Assembly (NCBI RefSeq): GCF_048564905.1
Contig: NC_133006.1
Location: 22,846,001-22,910,000, forward strand
Direction of reading: 5' to 3'
Length of the DNA stretch: 64,000 nucleotides
DNA from: Vicugna pacos
Taxonomy: Eukaryota; Chordata; Mammalia; Artiodactyla; Camelidae
The notes beneath the pieces are model-generated. The model was given only the letters and a program-made list of their open reading frames with translations. It did no database searches and was not told the origin of the DNA. Both the position numbers and the translations under genes were made by a program. How positions within the stretch are numbered: the stretch's first letter is position 1; the number at the start of each line of letters is the position of its first letter. Below, piece after piece: positions 50,774-63,084 of the stretch.

Positions 50774-53032
50774 GTAAATTTTTTAATGCCTTTTTAATGC
50801 CATACCTTTCTAACTATTTCTAACTTTTCCTACCTTTCTATCTATATAAAAGTTCCTGGCACATCCTTCTCCTCTTCCCTCTCCAATATTTTGGATAAGG
50901 ACCACTCTCATATTAATGTCTTCCTTCTATATTTCCTGTTTCACTCCCTAATTCTCCTTGTTTTTCACTGCATGCCTTTTATTTCTTTTTTTTTTTTTCA
51001 GTTCTTCAGATACTTGCCCTGATTGATTATTATTTTTGTAGAAATGTCTGGCATTAGGCGGGTCACTACATCACTTCCATTCTATATATGTTTTCTGGCA
51101 AATGACCACTGAGGTAGAATTTCCATCACCTTTCAACTTCTGGGGAGAATAACTATGCAACTGAAGGTGATCCAACTTAAGTGAAAAGAAGACTCCAATT
51201 TGCCGAGTAAAATTTCTCAACCTTCTGATCTTTCAAGGACAATAAATTGATGTCATTCTTGGTCAAGTGTGAGCTCTAAGCTAATTCTACAGTTCACCTT
51301 GATCATATTACCCAATAGTTCCCAAGTATACAAATGTATTACCTAACATTTTGTGACCTCTTTTCTTTCAAAATTATTAGCTCTGCAAAATGTAATTTTT
51401 CTTAATGAGTTTAGAGGGACTTTACCTGCTAAGGGAAGGGCATTTCATTACATATCTATCATTAATAAAATGTTATTTCATTAATGTGAGAAGTGAAGTT
51501 TGGGGGAAAATTTTTTAAAGTTTTTCAGAAAACACTGATTTAAACAATAATTTTTTACCTCCTCTATCCTCTTGAGATTTTCCATCTACACTTTTGTTTC
51601 AGGAGAAATTCAGTTTAGCCATGTATCTCTTCACAGTTTATAGGAGGCTCAAAGTGGTGACTGTTCCATTAGCCCCTGTGCACAGCGGGGCCCTTTACCG
51701 TATGTTTTCTCATCACTTTTTAAGTATATCTTCCCTATCTTCCTTTACGTTAGTATTTTATTTTGAACAAACCTAGAAGAGCCAACACAGCCCAATAGGA
51801 ACTCCTATTCTACCTCCTCTTATGGAAAAGTTTCCAATCTTAGATCCTTTGCAAAATAGAAGTTATGGAATTAAAACTACAACACTTCTCATTGGCTATA
51901 TGGACTTCAAACTTTAAGGCTTGAAATCTCATAAATGTATGCTCATTTGAACCTAAGAGAAAACTAAGTAAATACAATATATTTTTGAAGCCCTCGCTTC
52001 CTCCCTTCCTGACATTATCATCTTACATGGAATGAGTTGCTGTTTTCTTATTTTCATTGACGGATCAGTGTGAAGAGGGTAAAGTCATGGCTCATAAGGT
52101 ATTTCACTGTGTGCTAGAGCATGCTTTCATTTGTTTCTTGTACCTTTGCCTTCAATACTCAATTTCCCTATTCCCCAACACCATTGTACATAGGGCTTAC
52201 GTGTCTGTCTTCCTGTTTAGTCTTTCCAAATGAAGTTTGCCTTCTCCATTGTTTTTTAATTTCTCCCATTAGCACTTCTGTGATTTCTCTTCTGGATACT
52301 ATCTAGGCAGAATTTTTTTGTCACTAAATGTTACTAATAATGCATTTCAATGATTTGCCTTTTCCAAGCTTGTGAAGTGTGAGTTTTCTCCAATATATTC
52401 TCAGTCCTTGATATACAAATGCTTTCAAACTAACATTTGGTACTTAAACTCCATCTTTTCATGGGTTTTTATTAAGACATGCCTCAGTAGGCTTTAGCTA
52501 CAATAGAATGTCATATCACATGAAGTTATTTATTGATCGGTTGAGAGAAATGTGAATAGAATCATCCAGGAAAAGATCCCTGAATTTCCTCTACAAGACT
52601 GGTTCATGATGTTAATTCAATGTACATGTCTTCTTCACACAACTTAGGTATTACAATAATGAAGTTGACTGCATACATGTATTAACAGGCAAAGAAGTAT
52701 TATAGGTAATAAGCCAAATAATAATAGCTCTAGTAATGTCAAAATAAAGGACATTTTAAAAATGTGCACTTCAGAACTGTTACTACGATACTTTTCCTTA
52801 AATTAGATGATATTTATTTTTATTCCTATTCTCCTTTGGGAGAATGTTTCCTTGACAAAATCAGCTCTGATTCACTGTGTGTATGGTGTGTGTGTGCCCC
52901 TCTGTGTGCGTGTACCTGCATTCAGATAATTTAACTTTATATGTATATATTTTGTAACAACTTTGGTTTCCTGGTGTTCCATTTCCATATTATTGACATT
53001 AATCTTCCATTTTGCTTGTTTTTTTTTTAAAG

Positions 53033-53092
53033 AACCTGAGGGAAGGGATGACAAGTATCCTAAAAATTCTGATGACAGGATTTTGAAAAATG
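53033..53092 (+). CDS. Mini-exon E3, unit 7, diverged
   Basis: A 60-nt phase 1-1 exon between ttttttttaaag and gtaagt, encoding EPEGRDDKYPKNSDDRILKN. It differs from the other E3 copies by ten substitutions: five change residues (Q>E, H>D, S>P, V>D, H>D) and five are silent. There is no indel or stop. The following ~88 bp of intron differ at only about five positions. Confidence 0.64.
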
Positions 53093-54504
53093 GTAAGTAT
53101 TCTAAAAACTGTAGAATCCCTTTTTCACGGCTGATTTCTTGAGCCCTTAACATTCCCAGTACTCAGTCCCTGTGCTTTTCTTTGTCTTTCCCTTCTCCTG
53201 GATGTCGACCTTTACCTCTCGCAATTTTACGTATGGACCTCCCCATAAAATGTTCTCTCCATCTAGTCTCCACTTGTACAATCCATTTCAAATCCTTATT
53301 TTTCCATCCTTTAACATATCTTTCCTGTTAACATTATCTTTGTATGTTTTTAGATACTTTTAATAGAATGTCTAAAATGTTGATGAGATTATGGACATTA
53401 GTATAAAAGGCACTGGGTTCCACTCTGTTTGGGTTCCACTCTGTTTAGCTTCCAGGAAACATCCCTAGTTAGGACCTCCATTACTTTCCAATTTCAATGG
53501 CCCACATTTGTTTTGATAATACTTCCCCAAAGCTGCAGAGATCAGAGAAGATGCCTAAGAGTCTGGGTGAAATTCACCTATTAATTTTCGCTTCAAAGCC
53601 TGTGTAAATTCTCCTCTCTCTCCTTCTTGAGGCACATTTCTCCACTTGCTTGAATACATACCCTAGCACTCTTAGGTTTAACAATATTTCCAATGGTGTT
53701 TTTGGAAGTTTTTCTTTCATCTTCTTCTTCTTTGTTTTTCGTTCTGCACTTTGAATGACACAATGAACACCTCAACAACCAGAAAGTTGTTTGATGTTTA
53801 CAAAAGAAGTTTAAATAGCAGAAAATGTTCAATTGTTTCTCTCGCTTCCTCTCAATTCTCATCTCTTGATGTGAAAGATAAGGAAATCATTGCCCTGGAA
53901 AGTTTCCAAAGAATTTTTTTAAAACAATTGGATAATATTTTTAAGTTTTAACATCTTTTCGTAACAGTTTCCAGTGATAAGTATTATTTTTAAAATAATA
54001 GAATTCACGAATATATCAAATTAATGTATATAGCAGGATTTATAAGACTATCATTACCGGTAGCTTTGAGGAAGATGGGTGCCATTACTCTGTTCTTCCT
54101 CATTTCTTTCCAACTACCTCTCTTGTGAATGGGTTTGTGTTTGTTTTCTATGAGTCCTGAAAAACGAGAAAGTTCCGACGGAAGACCAATGATGTGTAGC
54201 ACCTTTATCCCTTAGAGAGGGCGCCGATAGCTCTTATGTATTACAATATGTATAGGTATTACGTGATATCACTTTCACTCTTACTCATTTTGACACACAA
54301 GCATATATAGAATGGCAACAATATTTCCTCTTCCTGGTGAAATGATCTTTGAATCTCCTGGTTCCAGTGCTCAGAAATATGTGTCAGTTAGGACCCCTCA
54401 GAAATGTATTGCAGTGTTTGAAAATTTAAAACTCTTCTCTTCCAACATTCACTCCTCATTTTGAGGGAATTGTTTATTTATTTTTTTACTTAAACAGTAA
54501 CTCT

Positions 54505-54648
54505 CCTGGTAGTAGCTCACAGTGAAAAAGAATATGAAAATGAATACATGTATATTCATGTATGACTGAAAAATTGTGCTATACACCAGAAATTGACTCA
54601 ACATTGAAAACTGTCTATAACTCAATAAAATTAAAAAAAAAAAAAAGG
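54505..54648 (+). mobile_element. L1 3' end, unit 7, diverged copy
   Basis: Same insertion site as in the other units, with a longer A-run and a left target-site copy mutated to acagtaactct. It is diverged with the rest of the right half of unit 7. Confidence 0.82.
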
Positions 54649-55664
54649 ACAGTAACTGTGAGGAGAAGAAAACAAATCTAGTTATTGTTTATCCCTGTGT
54701 ATCTGGTCATGCTTTCACTGTTTATTGGAATCTTGTCTGCAATGCTCAATTGCCATCTTAATCAAATGCAATATACACATATTCTTGTATGATTTTGACT
54801 CATCTAATCGCTTTTCAGTGGATGTTTGGCAAATTAATTACTTATACAGTGTTCCCCATTGGTACTTCTGTGACTGGACCTGCTGCATCAGTCTCTGTAG
54901 ACATTTTCTTCCTCTCTAGTTAATGCCAGCAATCACATACCTCTGAAGCACCGTCATTTTAAGATCTGTAATGTTTGTCTGAGAGACATAAGCCCTGTAA
55001 CTTAGAATTTGTGTCACTGGCAATGACTATTTCATTTCCCTTTGTCTCTTGAGATTTAATTCACGTGCCCTTCATTTAGGCATGAGTTGAAATAGAAACC
55101 CACGAATACAGGGTGATGTGTTCATCGACTGACATAAAAGTGAATAGAGAGACTCAGTACATACTGTGTGTAATCTCTAGTAGGGTTTTCTAGTCTTCTA
55201 ATTCAGTGTTTGTGTCCAGTTTATTGAACACAAATACCCTGATCACTGAATAAACGTGGCAGCAGCCAAATAGTGTTTTATATTTTGCAAAATATATAAT
55301 GAAGGTATAACTAATATCAGACATATTTAAGAATTTTTTAAAAAGGTAATCTCCAGGACTAAGAGTCCTAAAACTGTTATCAATGTAGTGAAATCATTCA
55401 GTTGAAACCGCTCTCCATGTCTAGAAAATATCCCTGTGCAGAGTAAGGGTTTGGTCACTGTGGATGTGTGAGTGTTTTTGTGTGTGTTTCTGTGAATATT
55501 TCCTCCTGTGACTATAGGCCTGTTCCATGTATGTTTTCTTGTTTTTTGTGTGTGTACCTGACTACTAACCATTTAGTTGTCATTGCAAAATCTTGAATAA
55601 AATTGAATTCTATTTGTTTCTCTTTCTTTTGATATTTCCTTGGACTTTTCATTTTGTTTTTCAG

Positions 55665-55685
55665 ATGTTTCCAAAAAACCAATTG
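55665..55685 (+). CDS. Mini-exon E4, unit 7, diverged (DVSKKPI)
   Basis: A 21-nt phase 1-1 exon with intact ttttgtttttcag acceptor and gtacat donor. It differs from E4 at 5 of 21 bases (A>D, G>K, V>I), while the 52 bp upstream differ at about one base. No E5 follows. Confidence 0.62.
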
Positions 55686-55907
55686 GTACATATTCTCACA
55701 TTCTTTGCCCCATAACCCTTTAAATGAGTTCTAACTTTCCTGCCTTTGTATCTGTATGCCACCAATTGGCTCATCCTTCCTTTCTTCCCTCTCCAATTTT
55801 TGGATCTCAACTACAATATTCATTTCTTCCATATCTTCTTCCCCAATTCCATCAATTCCCTTTTATTCTTTTGTACTACAAACATTTTCTTCTTTGTAAC
55901 CATAAGG

Positions 55908-55942
55908 GGTTCTTCCTTCCTTCCTTCCCTCCTTTCTTTCTG

Positions 55943-55999
<57 letters not shown>

Positions 56000-56000
56000 A
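55908..56000 (+). repeat. (TTCC)n/(CT)n low-complexity tract
   Basis: A pyrimidine tract in the intron after the unit 7 E4 exon. Beyond it the homology shifts from the E4 type to the E2 type of module, so it may mark a recombination point. Confidence 0.9.
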
Positions 56001-58040
56001 TTTCTTTTTTAACGTTTCCAGGGAATGGCCCTGATTTGCTTTTGATATTTGCAGAGATGAGGGTTAGTAGGCTGATCATGACATTGCTTCAGTCCTATGT
56101 ATATGTTTTATGCAAATGACCATAGAGATAGGATCTCTTTCAAATTTCTGATTATACAACCCATACCAACTAAAACTACAGTGGAGTGAAAACACAAAAT
56201 TTGCTGAGTATCTTTTCTCCACCTTATGCTCTTTCAAAAGCTAAACTTCAGATGTCGTTCCTTGGTCAAGTGTGAACTCTAAGCTGACTCTCCCATTCAC
56301 CCTGATCCTATTACCCAGTTGTCCCCAGGTACACACATGATTTACATCCCATTGTACGGCCTCATTTCTTTCCAAATTACTATTTCTGCAAACTGTAGAT
56401 TTCTGAATACCTTTAGAAGGGCTTTGCCTGTTAACAGAATGTTACCTGATAACATATTGTCATTAATAAAATGTTGTGTCAGTGACATGAAAAGTAATCT
56501 TGCCTGGGAAATTTTAAAAGGGTTCTTCAGAAGATACAAAGTTAAACGCTAAGTTTTAACTCAGTCTCCTCTTGATAGTTTTCATATACGTTTTTTGTTT
56601 TGGGAGAAATTCAGTTCAGCCATGTATCCCTCTACACTTTGCAGAGGCTACCAGTGGTGACTGCTCCATTACCCCATGTGTACAGAAGGGCCCTTTACTG
56701 TCTGTTTCCTCATCACTTTTCAAATATGTCTCCCCTCTATTTCTTCACATCAGTGTTTTATTCTGACAAAGGCTGAGCGACCCACACAAGACATGATTGT
56801 ATTTCTAACCCCAAAGAACTCCAATTATCCCTCCTCTTGTGGGGCCGTTTCAAATCATACATCCTCTTGCACAAAGGACTGTGTGGAATTAAAACTGCAT
56901 GACTTCTCACTAGTGAGATGGATTTTGAAACCTTATGGTTCCAACTCTTACGAATGTGATTCCATTTGAACCCAACAGAAAAACCAAGAAAGGGTTTCAC
57001 ATATTTAAGCTCCTCCCTACCTGGCTTGACTTGTTATTTTGAATGAATTTGAAGGGTTTTTTCTTCCTTTATTGATCAGTTAGTGTGTAGAGGAAAGAAG
57101 CATGTCTCATCAATATTTCACTGTGCACCCAAGCATGCTTTCACCTGTTTCGTATCATTTTTCTTCAGCACGCAACTTCCGTCTTCCTCAACACCATCCT
57201 ACATAGAATGTCCATGATTTATCTTATTATTTAGTTTTCCCAAGTGAAGCATGGCTTCTGTATTTGTTACCCAATTTTCCCCTTATCAACTTTGTGATTT
57301 CTCTTACTGAGACAATCTAAGCAGACATTTATTTTGAGTCTACAAAATGTTAGTCATGATACATTTCTGCATCTTGCCACGTCCGGGCCTTGGAAGTGTG
57401 ACTTTTCTCCCTTCTATGCTCAGCCCTTTGATGCATCAACACTTGCACTATCGTTCAGTACTTAAACCCTGTCTCTTCACGTCAGTTCATTAATAACAGC
57501 TCCACTTTGGCTTTAGCAAAAACAGAAATTCCCATTACAGACATGTATGTAGCCATCAGTTGACAAAACCGTGACTAGAATCACCTGGAAAACAAACCTG
57601 CATTTCTCTACAACACTGATACAAAATGCTAAGTCAGTGTTCCTGGCTTCTATTAAATCTTTGGTATTACAGTAATGAAGTAGGCTCCATCTATTTCGTC
57701 ACACTTAAAGAGAGCATTAGAGTTCAATGCAAATACTAAGAGCGCTACTACATTCAATATAGGTGAAGAATATTTTTAAAAAGTAACTTTCAAAACTAGT
57801 ATTTTAATAACCTTCCTCCGTTAAGAGAATACTTTTAAATATCACCCCTACTCTTCTTTGGGAGTATAGTCTCCTGACAAAATGAGCCCTCATCCACTGC
57901 ACGTGCGTGTGTTTGTGTGTCTGTGTTTATCTGCATTCAGCTAGTTATCAATTCATTGTGAAGTTTGTCAAAAAATTTTGTTTCTTGGTTTTCCACTTCC
58001 GTAGTATTGACCTTAATATTTCCATTGTATTTTTCTATAG

Positions 58041-58058
58041 AAATTCAGAAACGAAACG
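58041..58058 (+). CDS. Mini-exon, E3-like ancestral form (EIQKRN)
   Basis: An 18-nt phase 1-1 candidate between tatttttctatag and gtacat. Its position and flanks match E3, including the downstream motif attctaaaag, but it lacks the 42-nt extension. It therefore looks like the unextended ancestor of E3. A SINE begins ~66 bp downstream. Lower confidence because the exon is very short and the donor has gtac rather than gtaa. Confidence 0.5.
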
Positions 58059-58124
58059 GTACATATTCTAAAAGTTGTCACTCACTACCTTCTTTCACAC
58101 GACTGAAATACTAAGTTGTTTATC

Positions 58125-58283
58125 GTAGGGAGGAGGGTACAGGTCACGTGGAAAATTGCATGCTTAGCTTGCACAGGGCCCTGGCTTCGATTCCTAGTAC
58201 CTCCTCTGAAAAAATCAATAAACCTAATTTCTTCTCCTCCCTTTCACCCACCCTCCCCAAAAATATATGTATATATGTATAAA
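58125..58283 (+). mobile_element. Camelid-type tRNA-derived SINE
   Basis: The head gggaggagggtacaggtcac and the B-box-like ggcttcgattcctagtacct, followed by aataaacctaattt, match the camelid tRNA-SINE pattern known to me. It is flanked by the perfect 9-bp duplication ttgtttatc (58116-58124 and 58284-58292). It sits in the intron ~66 bp after the 58041 mini-exon. Several differences from the pattern suggest moderate age. Confidence 0.85.
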
Positions 58284-59720
58284 TTGTTTATCTCCCTCTC
58301 CCTATTCTCAACTTTAGAGGTGAAAGACCAAGAATCCATTGCCTGGGAAGTTGCCAAAGAGATTTTGTTTTTCCTTGTACAACAGGATATAGTCCTTACA
58401 TCTTTAATATCTTCAAATGGCAGTTTTCAGTGATAATGTTTATTCCAAAGGTAATTCCATTCAGGAATAGATCAAATTAATGCAAGTACACACTTGATAT
58501 GACTACCGTTACAGGTAGATGTTTGGACAGATCTGTCCCTTTACTGTGTTCTTCCTCATCGCTTTTCAAGCACCTCTCTTGTGAACGAGTGCGGGTTGGT
58601 GTTCTGTGTACCCTGATAAAGAAGTAAGGTCCAATGCCAGACCAATAATTGATGTGACTCTTACACCTGACGGAGGCCTATAGTACCTCTTTGCATGATG
58701 TCATTTTCAGTCACATTTTTGGGGACACACAGGCATACAGAGAAGTGCAAGAATACTTTTTCTACTTGGTGAAATGAGCTTTGAATGTCATGGCTCCATT
58801 GCTCAGAAATGTGTGTCAGTTAGGACCCCAGCAAAAAGAATCTCAGTGTTTGAAAAATTTAACCTCCTCCCTTTCCAACATTTTATCCACATTTAAGGGA
58901 ATTCTTGGTTTTTTCACTTGATCGGTAAGTGAGAGGACAAAAAGGCAAATCCTGTTAATGTTTGCCCCTGTGTATCTGGTCATGCTTTCATTTGTCATCG
59001 TCACCTTGTTCAGTGCCCAACCACTGTCTTCAAATTCGGTATACACATAGTCTTGCAGGAATTGTCTTGTCTATTTGCTTTTCAACGGATGTTTGCCACA
59101 TTCATCAGCTATTCAATTTTTCCCATTGGTACTTCTGTTTTTGTCCTGTGGTTGAAGTCTCTGCAGACATTGTCTTCTTGTCAAATTAATGCTAATAACC
59201 AGATACCTCTGGAGTACTATCATTTTCAGTGTGGCTGATGCATAACGTGTTTGTCCAAGACGTGTTCTGTGATTTAGAACTTGCATCACTGGTGTTGAAT
59301 ATTTCATGTACCTTCCTTACATGAGATTTAATTCAGATGAGCTTCCTTTTGCCTTGGGTTGAAATACAAGCCCACAAAAATCGGGTAATATGTTCACTGA
59401 CTGACGTAAATGTGAATAGAGAGGTCCAGTACATGACCTCATGGACTCTCTAGAAGGGGGTTAGCCCTCTCATTCAGCATTTGTATCCAGTTTATTGAAC
59501 ATAACTACCCTGATACCTGAACACATGTAGTAACAGCCAAATAGCTTACAGTATCTGAGTAAATAATGAAAGCCTAACTAATGTCAAAATATTTAAGAAC
59601 TTTTTACAAAGGTAACCCCAGGACTAAAATTCTCCCTCAATGTAGTGTAATCACTCAGTTTAAGCCCCTGTCCACTTCTGGAGGATATCCTAGTGCAAGG
59701 TGAGTGTTTGATGAGTTTCG

Positions 59721-59723
<3 letters not shown>

Positions 59724-59754
<31 letters not shown>
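59724..59754 (+). repeat. (TG)n microsatellite before the 59912 exon
   Basis: A TG tract in the same relative position as those before E1 and E4 in the units, supporting module homology. Confidence 0.9.
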
Positions 59755-59756
<2 letters not shown>

Positions 59757-59911
59757 CTGTGTGTATGGCCTCCAGTGTTTATAAGCCTGCTCCATGTATT
59801 TTTTCCTTTGTTGTTTGTGTCTTTCTGAATACCGACAAATTTAATTGAAAATCCAAATTTCTTCATAAGATTGAATTTTTTTTCAATTTATATGGATATT
59901 TTATTTTTCAG

Positions 59912-59932
59912 ATGCTCATGGAAAAACTCTTG
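59912..59932 (+). CDS. Mini-exon, E4-like, diverged (DAHGKTL)
   Basis: A 21-nt phase 1-1 candidate between attttatttttcag and gtaaat. It lies ~157 bp after a (TG)n tract, as E4 does in the units. The upstream intron aligns to the E4 module (taaccccaggact and following). It reads in frame without a stop despite the much altered surroundings. Confidence 0.56.
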
Positions 59933-61007
59933 GTAAATTTTGTCACATTCTTTGCCTCATAATACTTGAAATTTTTTCTAACATTCCCTGGCCTTCTCTC
60001 TATATGCCATCAATTTGTTTATCCTTCCTCTATTCCCTCTCCAAGTTTTTGGATGTCAACATCTCCCGTATTAATTTCTTCCATCTGTTTTTCTCTTATT
60101 TCATCACTTCCTCTTTCTTTCTTTCTTTCTTTGTTTTTTTTTTCTTTTTGCATTACAAAGCTTTTGTTCTCTGTAACCACTAGGGGTTTTTTTTTTTTCT
60201 TGTTTTTTTATATCACCAGAAAAGTGCTTTGATTTGATTATGGTATTTGTAGGGATGCAGTTTATTAAGTTGATCAAGACATTTCTTCCATCCTGCATGT
60301 ACTTTCAGGCAAATGACCCCCAGATATAGAATATCTGTGACATATCAATTTCAAAGGACAATAATTATGTAACTCTATCCAATTTTTGGATATGGACTTC
60401 TTATTCCCTTCTCTCCACCTTCTTCCCGAATGTTCCATCAATTCCCTTTGCACCTTTTTTTATTCCATACCTTTCCTTCCCTATAACATTTACTTTCTCT
60501 GTCGTCCAGAGATATGCCATACTAGCATTGTGAATTTGTGGGACAGAGGGGTTTGGACTAATGGGTTTCCACACTCTATATATATTCTGGAAAACATCCA
60601 TAATGTAGGACGCTTTCAAGTATCCAAGTGAAGGGGCCATTACTGTGCTATTGATATTTCCCCAAAACTTAACAGAAGAGAGGATTCCAAATTTACTGAA
60701 TGAAGTTTCTCCCTCCATTGCCCTGTCAAAGATTGTGGGAATTCTGATGTCCTCCACTGGTTGTGTTAGACTGAGTCTCACTCTTTTACTGTTCTTGAAC
60801 ATATTACACAAGTTTCCAAATTTTATAAATATTTTACAATATTTTCCTGTCTTTTTTTCACCTATAGTAAATGTTCTTTCTTTTGCATTTTTATTCACAC
60901 AATTATTAATTCTGCAAACTGCAATATCTTTTCAATGTTTGCAGAAGGATGTTACATTTTAAGGAAAGTTTATGTACAATACATATATCAATACAGAATT
61001 TTTTATA

Positions 61008-61849
61008 TGAATGATGAAGTAGAAAAGGCAGCTTTATTCCTTTGCCAGGCTAAAGGAGATCACAGTGGGCTAATGCTTCTAACACTGTGAGCCTGTTGGG
61101 TAAAGAAGGCAGGTGGTTTTAGAGTAAAACTTCACGGGTCCAAGCTAGTTTCCACAGAGATTGTATATAGGGTAACAAATTGTTGCAAAGTTGTTCTTGA
61201 TTTTGCAGATGCAGCAGCTCCTTTCCCTCACCTGGGTATGAAGTTCACCTCTGGCTCTGGGATTCTTTTAATATTCTTGTTACCTAGAGAAAAGGATGCA
61301 TAGGAAGGTGGGGTCCATGGAAAAGAGCTCTAGAGAAAAACTTGTGCCATTTAAAGTCAAGTTGATAAGTGCCTTTAGCCTTTTAAGCATGCTGAGACTT
61401 GGGACCTCCTGCTGCAGGTTGAATCCTGCAGCTTGAACAACAGGATACAAGGAAACCACAAAGGGCCAAAAACAACTGCAGACACCTGCACTTGGGGCAA
61501 GTAATTAACAAAATGCACAAAACGCCCAATTGCCGTTTCTGAGGTGTTGGGGTCAAGAGGAGAGCACTGAGGTCCAAAACAGGATACCAAGGTCAAAAAC
61601 AGGGCACTGGGGGCAAAAGCAGGACACTGAGCATGATCCCTGCACACAGCACCACAAGGAGGTTGGGTGGATCACCCAAGCCTCCCTCCTCTCCAGCCTA
61701 CCTCTGGTCAGCAAGAGCATGAGAAAAACTCTTTAAACCATGATACAGTTAGGCAGTTACAAAAACCATTACAGATACCAGATGGTCACTGATGACAGTA
61801 GGGTCCTGCTCAGTAACACAATGATTATCTTTTTCAACTCCAAACTACA
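61008..61849 (-). mobile_element. Probable solo LTR of an endogenous retrovirus (fossil)
   Basis: An 842-bp block unrelated to the repeat unit begins with TG and ends with CA, flanked by the 6-bp tttata on both sides (61002-61007 and 61850-61855). On the minus strand it carries an AATAAA (61033-61038) close to the far end, as expected for the poly(A) signal of an LTR. No internal retroviral genes are attached. The family is not recognised; a 6-bp duplication would fit a class II element. The short AT-rich duplication could be chance. Confidence 0.5.
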
Positions 61850-61941
61850 TTTATACATTTATATCATATTTTTATCATTTTATTGTTATTTCAACTGAAG
61901 TTTATCATCTTCATATATTCTCTTTTTTTCATGTTTAAACA

Positions 61942-62216
61942 TTTTTTTATTGAGTTATAGTCATTTTACAATGTTGTGTCAAATTCCAGTGTTGAGCACA
62001 ATTTTTCAGTTATACATGAACATACGTACATGCATTGTCACATTCTCTTTAGCTGTGAGCCACCACAAGATCCTGTATATATTTCCCTGTGCTACACAGT
62101 ACAATCTTGTTTATCTATTCTACAATTTGAAATCCCAGTCCTGTCCCACCCCCAGTCCCCCTGGCAACCACAAGTTTGTATTCTATGTCTATATGTCTGT
62201 TTCTGTTTTGTATGTT
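61942..62216 (-). mobile_element. L1 3' end, antisense, independent insertion
   Basis: The reverse complement matches the same L1 3' end seen in the units (tttttttattgagttatag is the antisense of the tail) and extends ~130 bp further into the element (the cctggcaaccacaagtttg region). The left boundary is the T-run. The right boundary is approximate, and no clear target-site duplication was found. Confidence 0.72.
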
Positions 62217-63084
62217 TGGTTTTTTTTTTTTGTCCTCATTTGTTATTCAATGCTCATTTTCCTTTGATTTATCCTGTCCTTGCTATTTGTGCAAAAAAAT
62301 TTCCTTTTTGTCAAATATATACTAATAATATTAATATGTAAATTTTTTCTATTTTTAAAGTTTCTGATCTGAAAGTTTTGTCCAAGATAGTTTCAGTCAT
62401 TTCATTTAGAAGCCCTTTTACTGCCATTTAATACTTCCTTTCTTGTCTTTTCATCCAACTTAGTGAAAGTAAAATTCACTGAAGAAAAATTAAAAGCAAA
62501 CTCCCATAAAATACAGTTATGTATTAATCAGTAAACAAAATTATGTGAACAGAGGCACCCAAGAACCTGACCTGACCTGACCTGACCCAAATATCTTATG
62601 AGACACTAGTTCAGGATTTTGTAATTCAGTGTTTGATGATTATATATAGTAAAGGTACCAGTATAGGAGCATTGAGTGTATATATTTAGCAGCAGTCAGA
62701 TAACTTATTAAAGATAAAAAACTGAGTAGTAGAAGACTAAGTAATTTCAAAAGAAATCATGAAAAGATTTATCAGGTAATTACCAGAAATAATCTTTCTA
62801 AAGTTTTCTCAATACAGAAAATGTATTAATTTTCCCTCTCTATTCGTTTATTGAATACTATTTATTTCTCAAAAGGAAGCTTTCAGATGCTGAGTGTTTT
62901 TGTACATCTGTGTGTGTTTGTGTAAGTGTGTCTGTCTTCTGTATTTATCTGCATCTTTGGGGGGTTATTTTTTATTGGAGTATATTTGATCTGCCTCTTG
63001 ATAATTTATTTTACCTACAAGTTTTTCAATAAATCTGAATTTTCTTCATGTTTCTTTCCAATGAAATTTACTTGACTTTTCAAG
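62217..63084 (+). other. Intergenic or intron sequence, weakly unit-like
   Basis: AT-rich. 62340-62520 resembles the unit stretch that ends in aaattcac and precedes the unit boundary. 62560-62586 is a short run of cctga repeats. A degenerate TG run is near 62910-62930. No gene is seen before the exon at 63085. Confidence 0.4.

Larger units (their letters stand above)
48667..55700 (+). repeat. Tandem unit 7, chimeric and incomplete
   Basis: Seventh copy. Up to about 52970 it is near-identical to units 1-5. From there on it is clearly more diverged (scattered substitutions and an insertion before E3). E1, E2, E3 and E4 equivalents are present. The E5 equivalent is absent because homology jumps after E4 into sequence resembling the region downstream of E2. 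Confidence 0.85.
55700..60960 (+). repeat. Old diverged relative of the unit
   Basis: Alignable by eye to the unit but heavily diverged. The stretch near 56020-56150 matches the region after E2, 56590-56700 matches unit 1 near 2938-3050, and 57870-58060 matches the E3 region. 58700-59500 matches the region after E3, 59580-60000 matches the E4 region, and 60430-60660 matches the region after E1. It holds two mini-exon candidates (58041, 59912) and the SINE. It probably represents an early duplication left at the array edge. Confidence 0.75.

Noticed and set aside
55724-56119. 131-residue frame with Leu-Ser repeats
   Set aside because: It is made by the (CT)n tract and runs through a predicted intron.
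58128-58205. Functional tRNA gene
   Set aside because: The tRNA-like part is the head of a SINE with tail and target-site duplication.
60401-60898. 165-residue minus-strand frame
   Set aside because: It lies in the diverged E1-type intron region, is antisense to the gene model and has no recognisable domain or conserved counterpart in the units.
61375-61736. Overlapping frames within 61375-61736
   Set aside because: They lie inside the probable LTR and match no gene.
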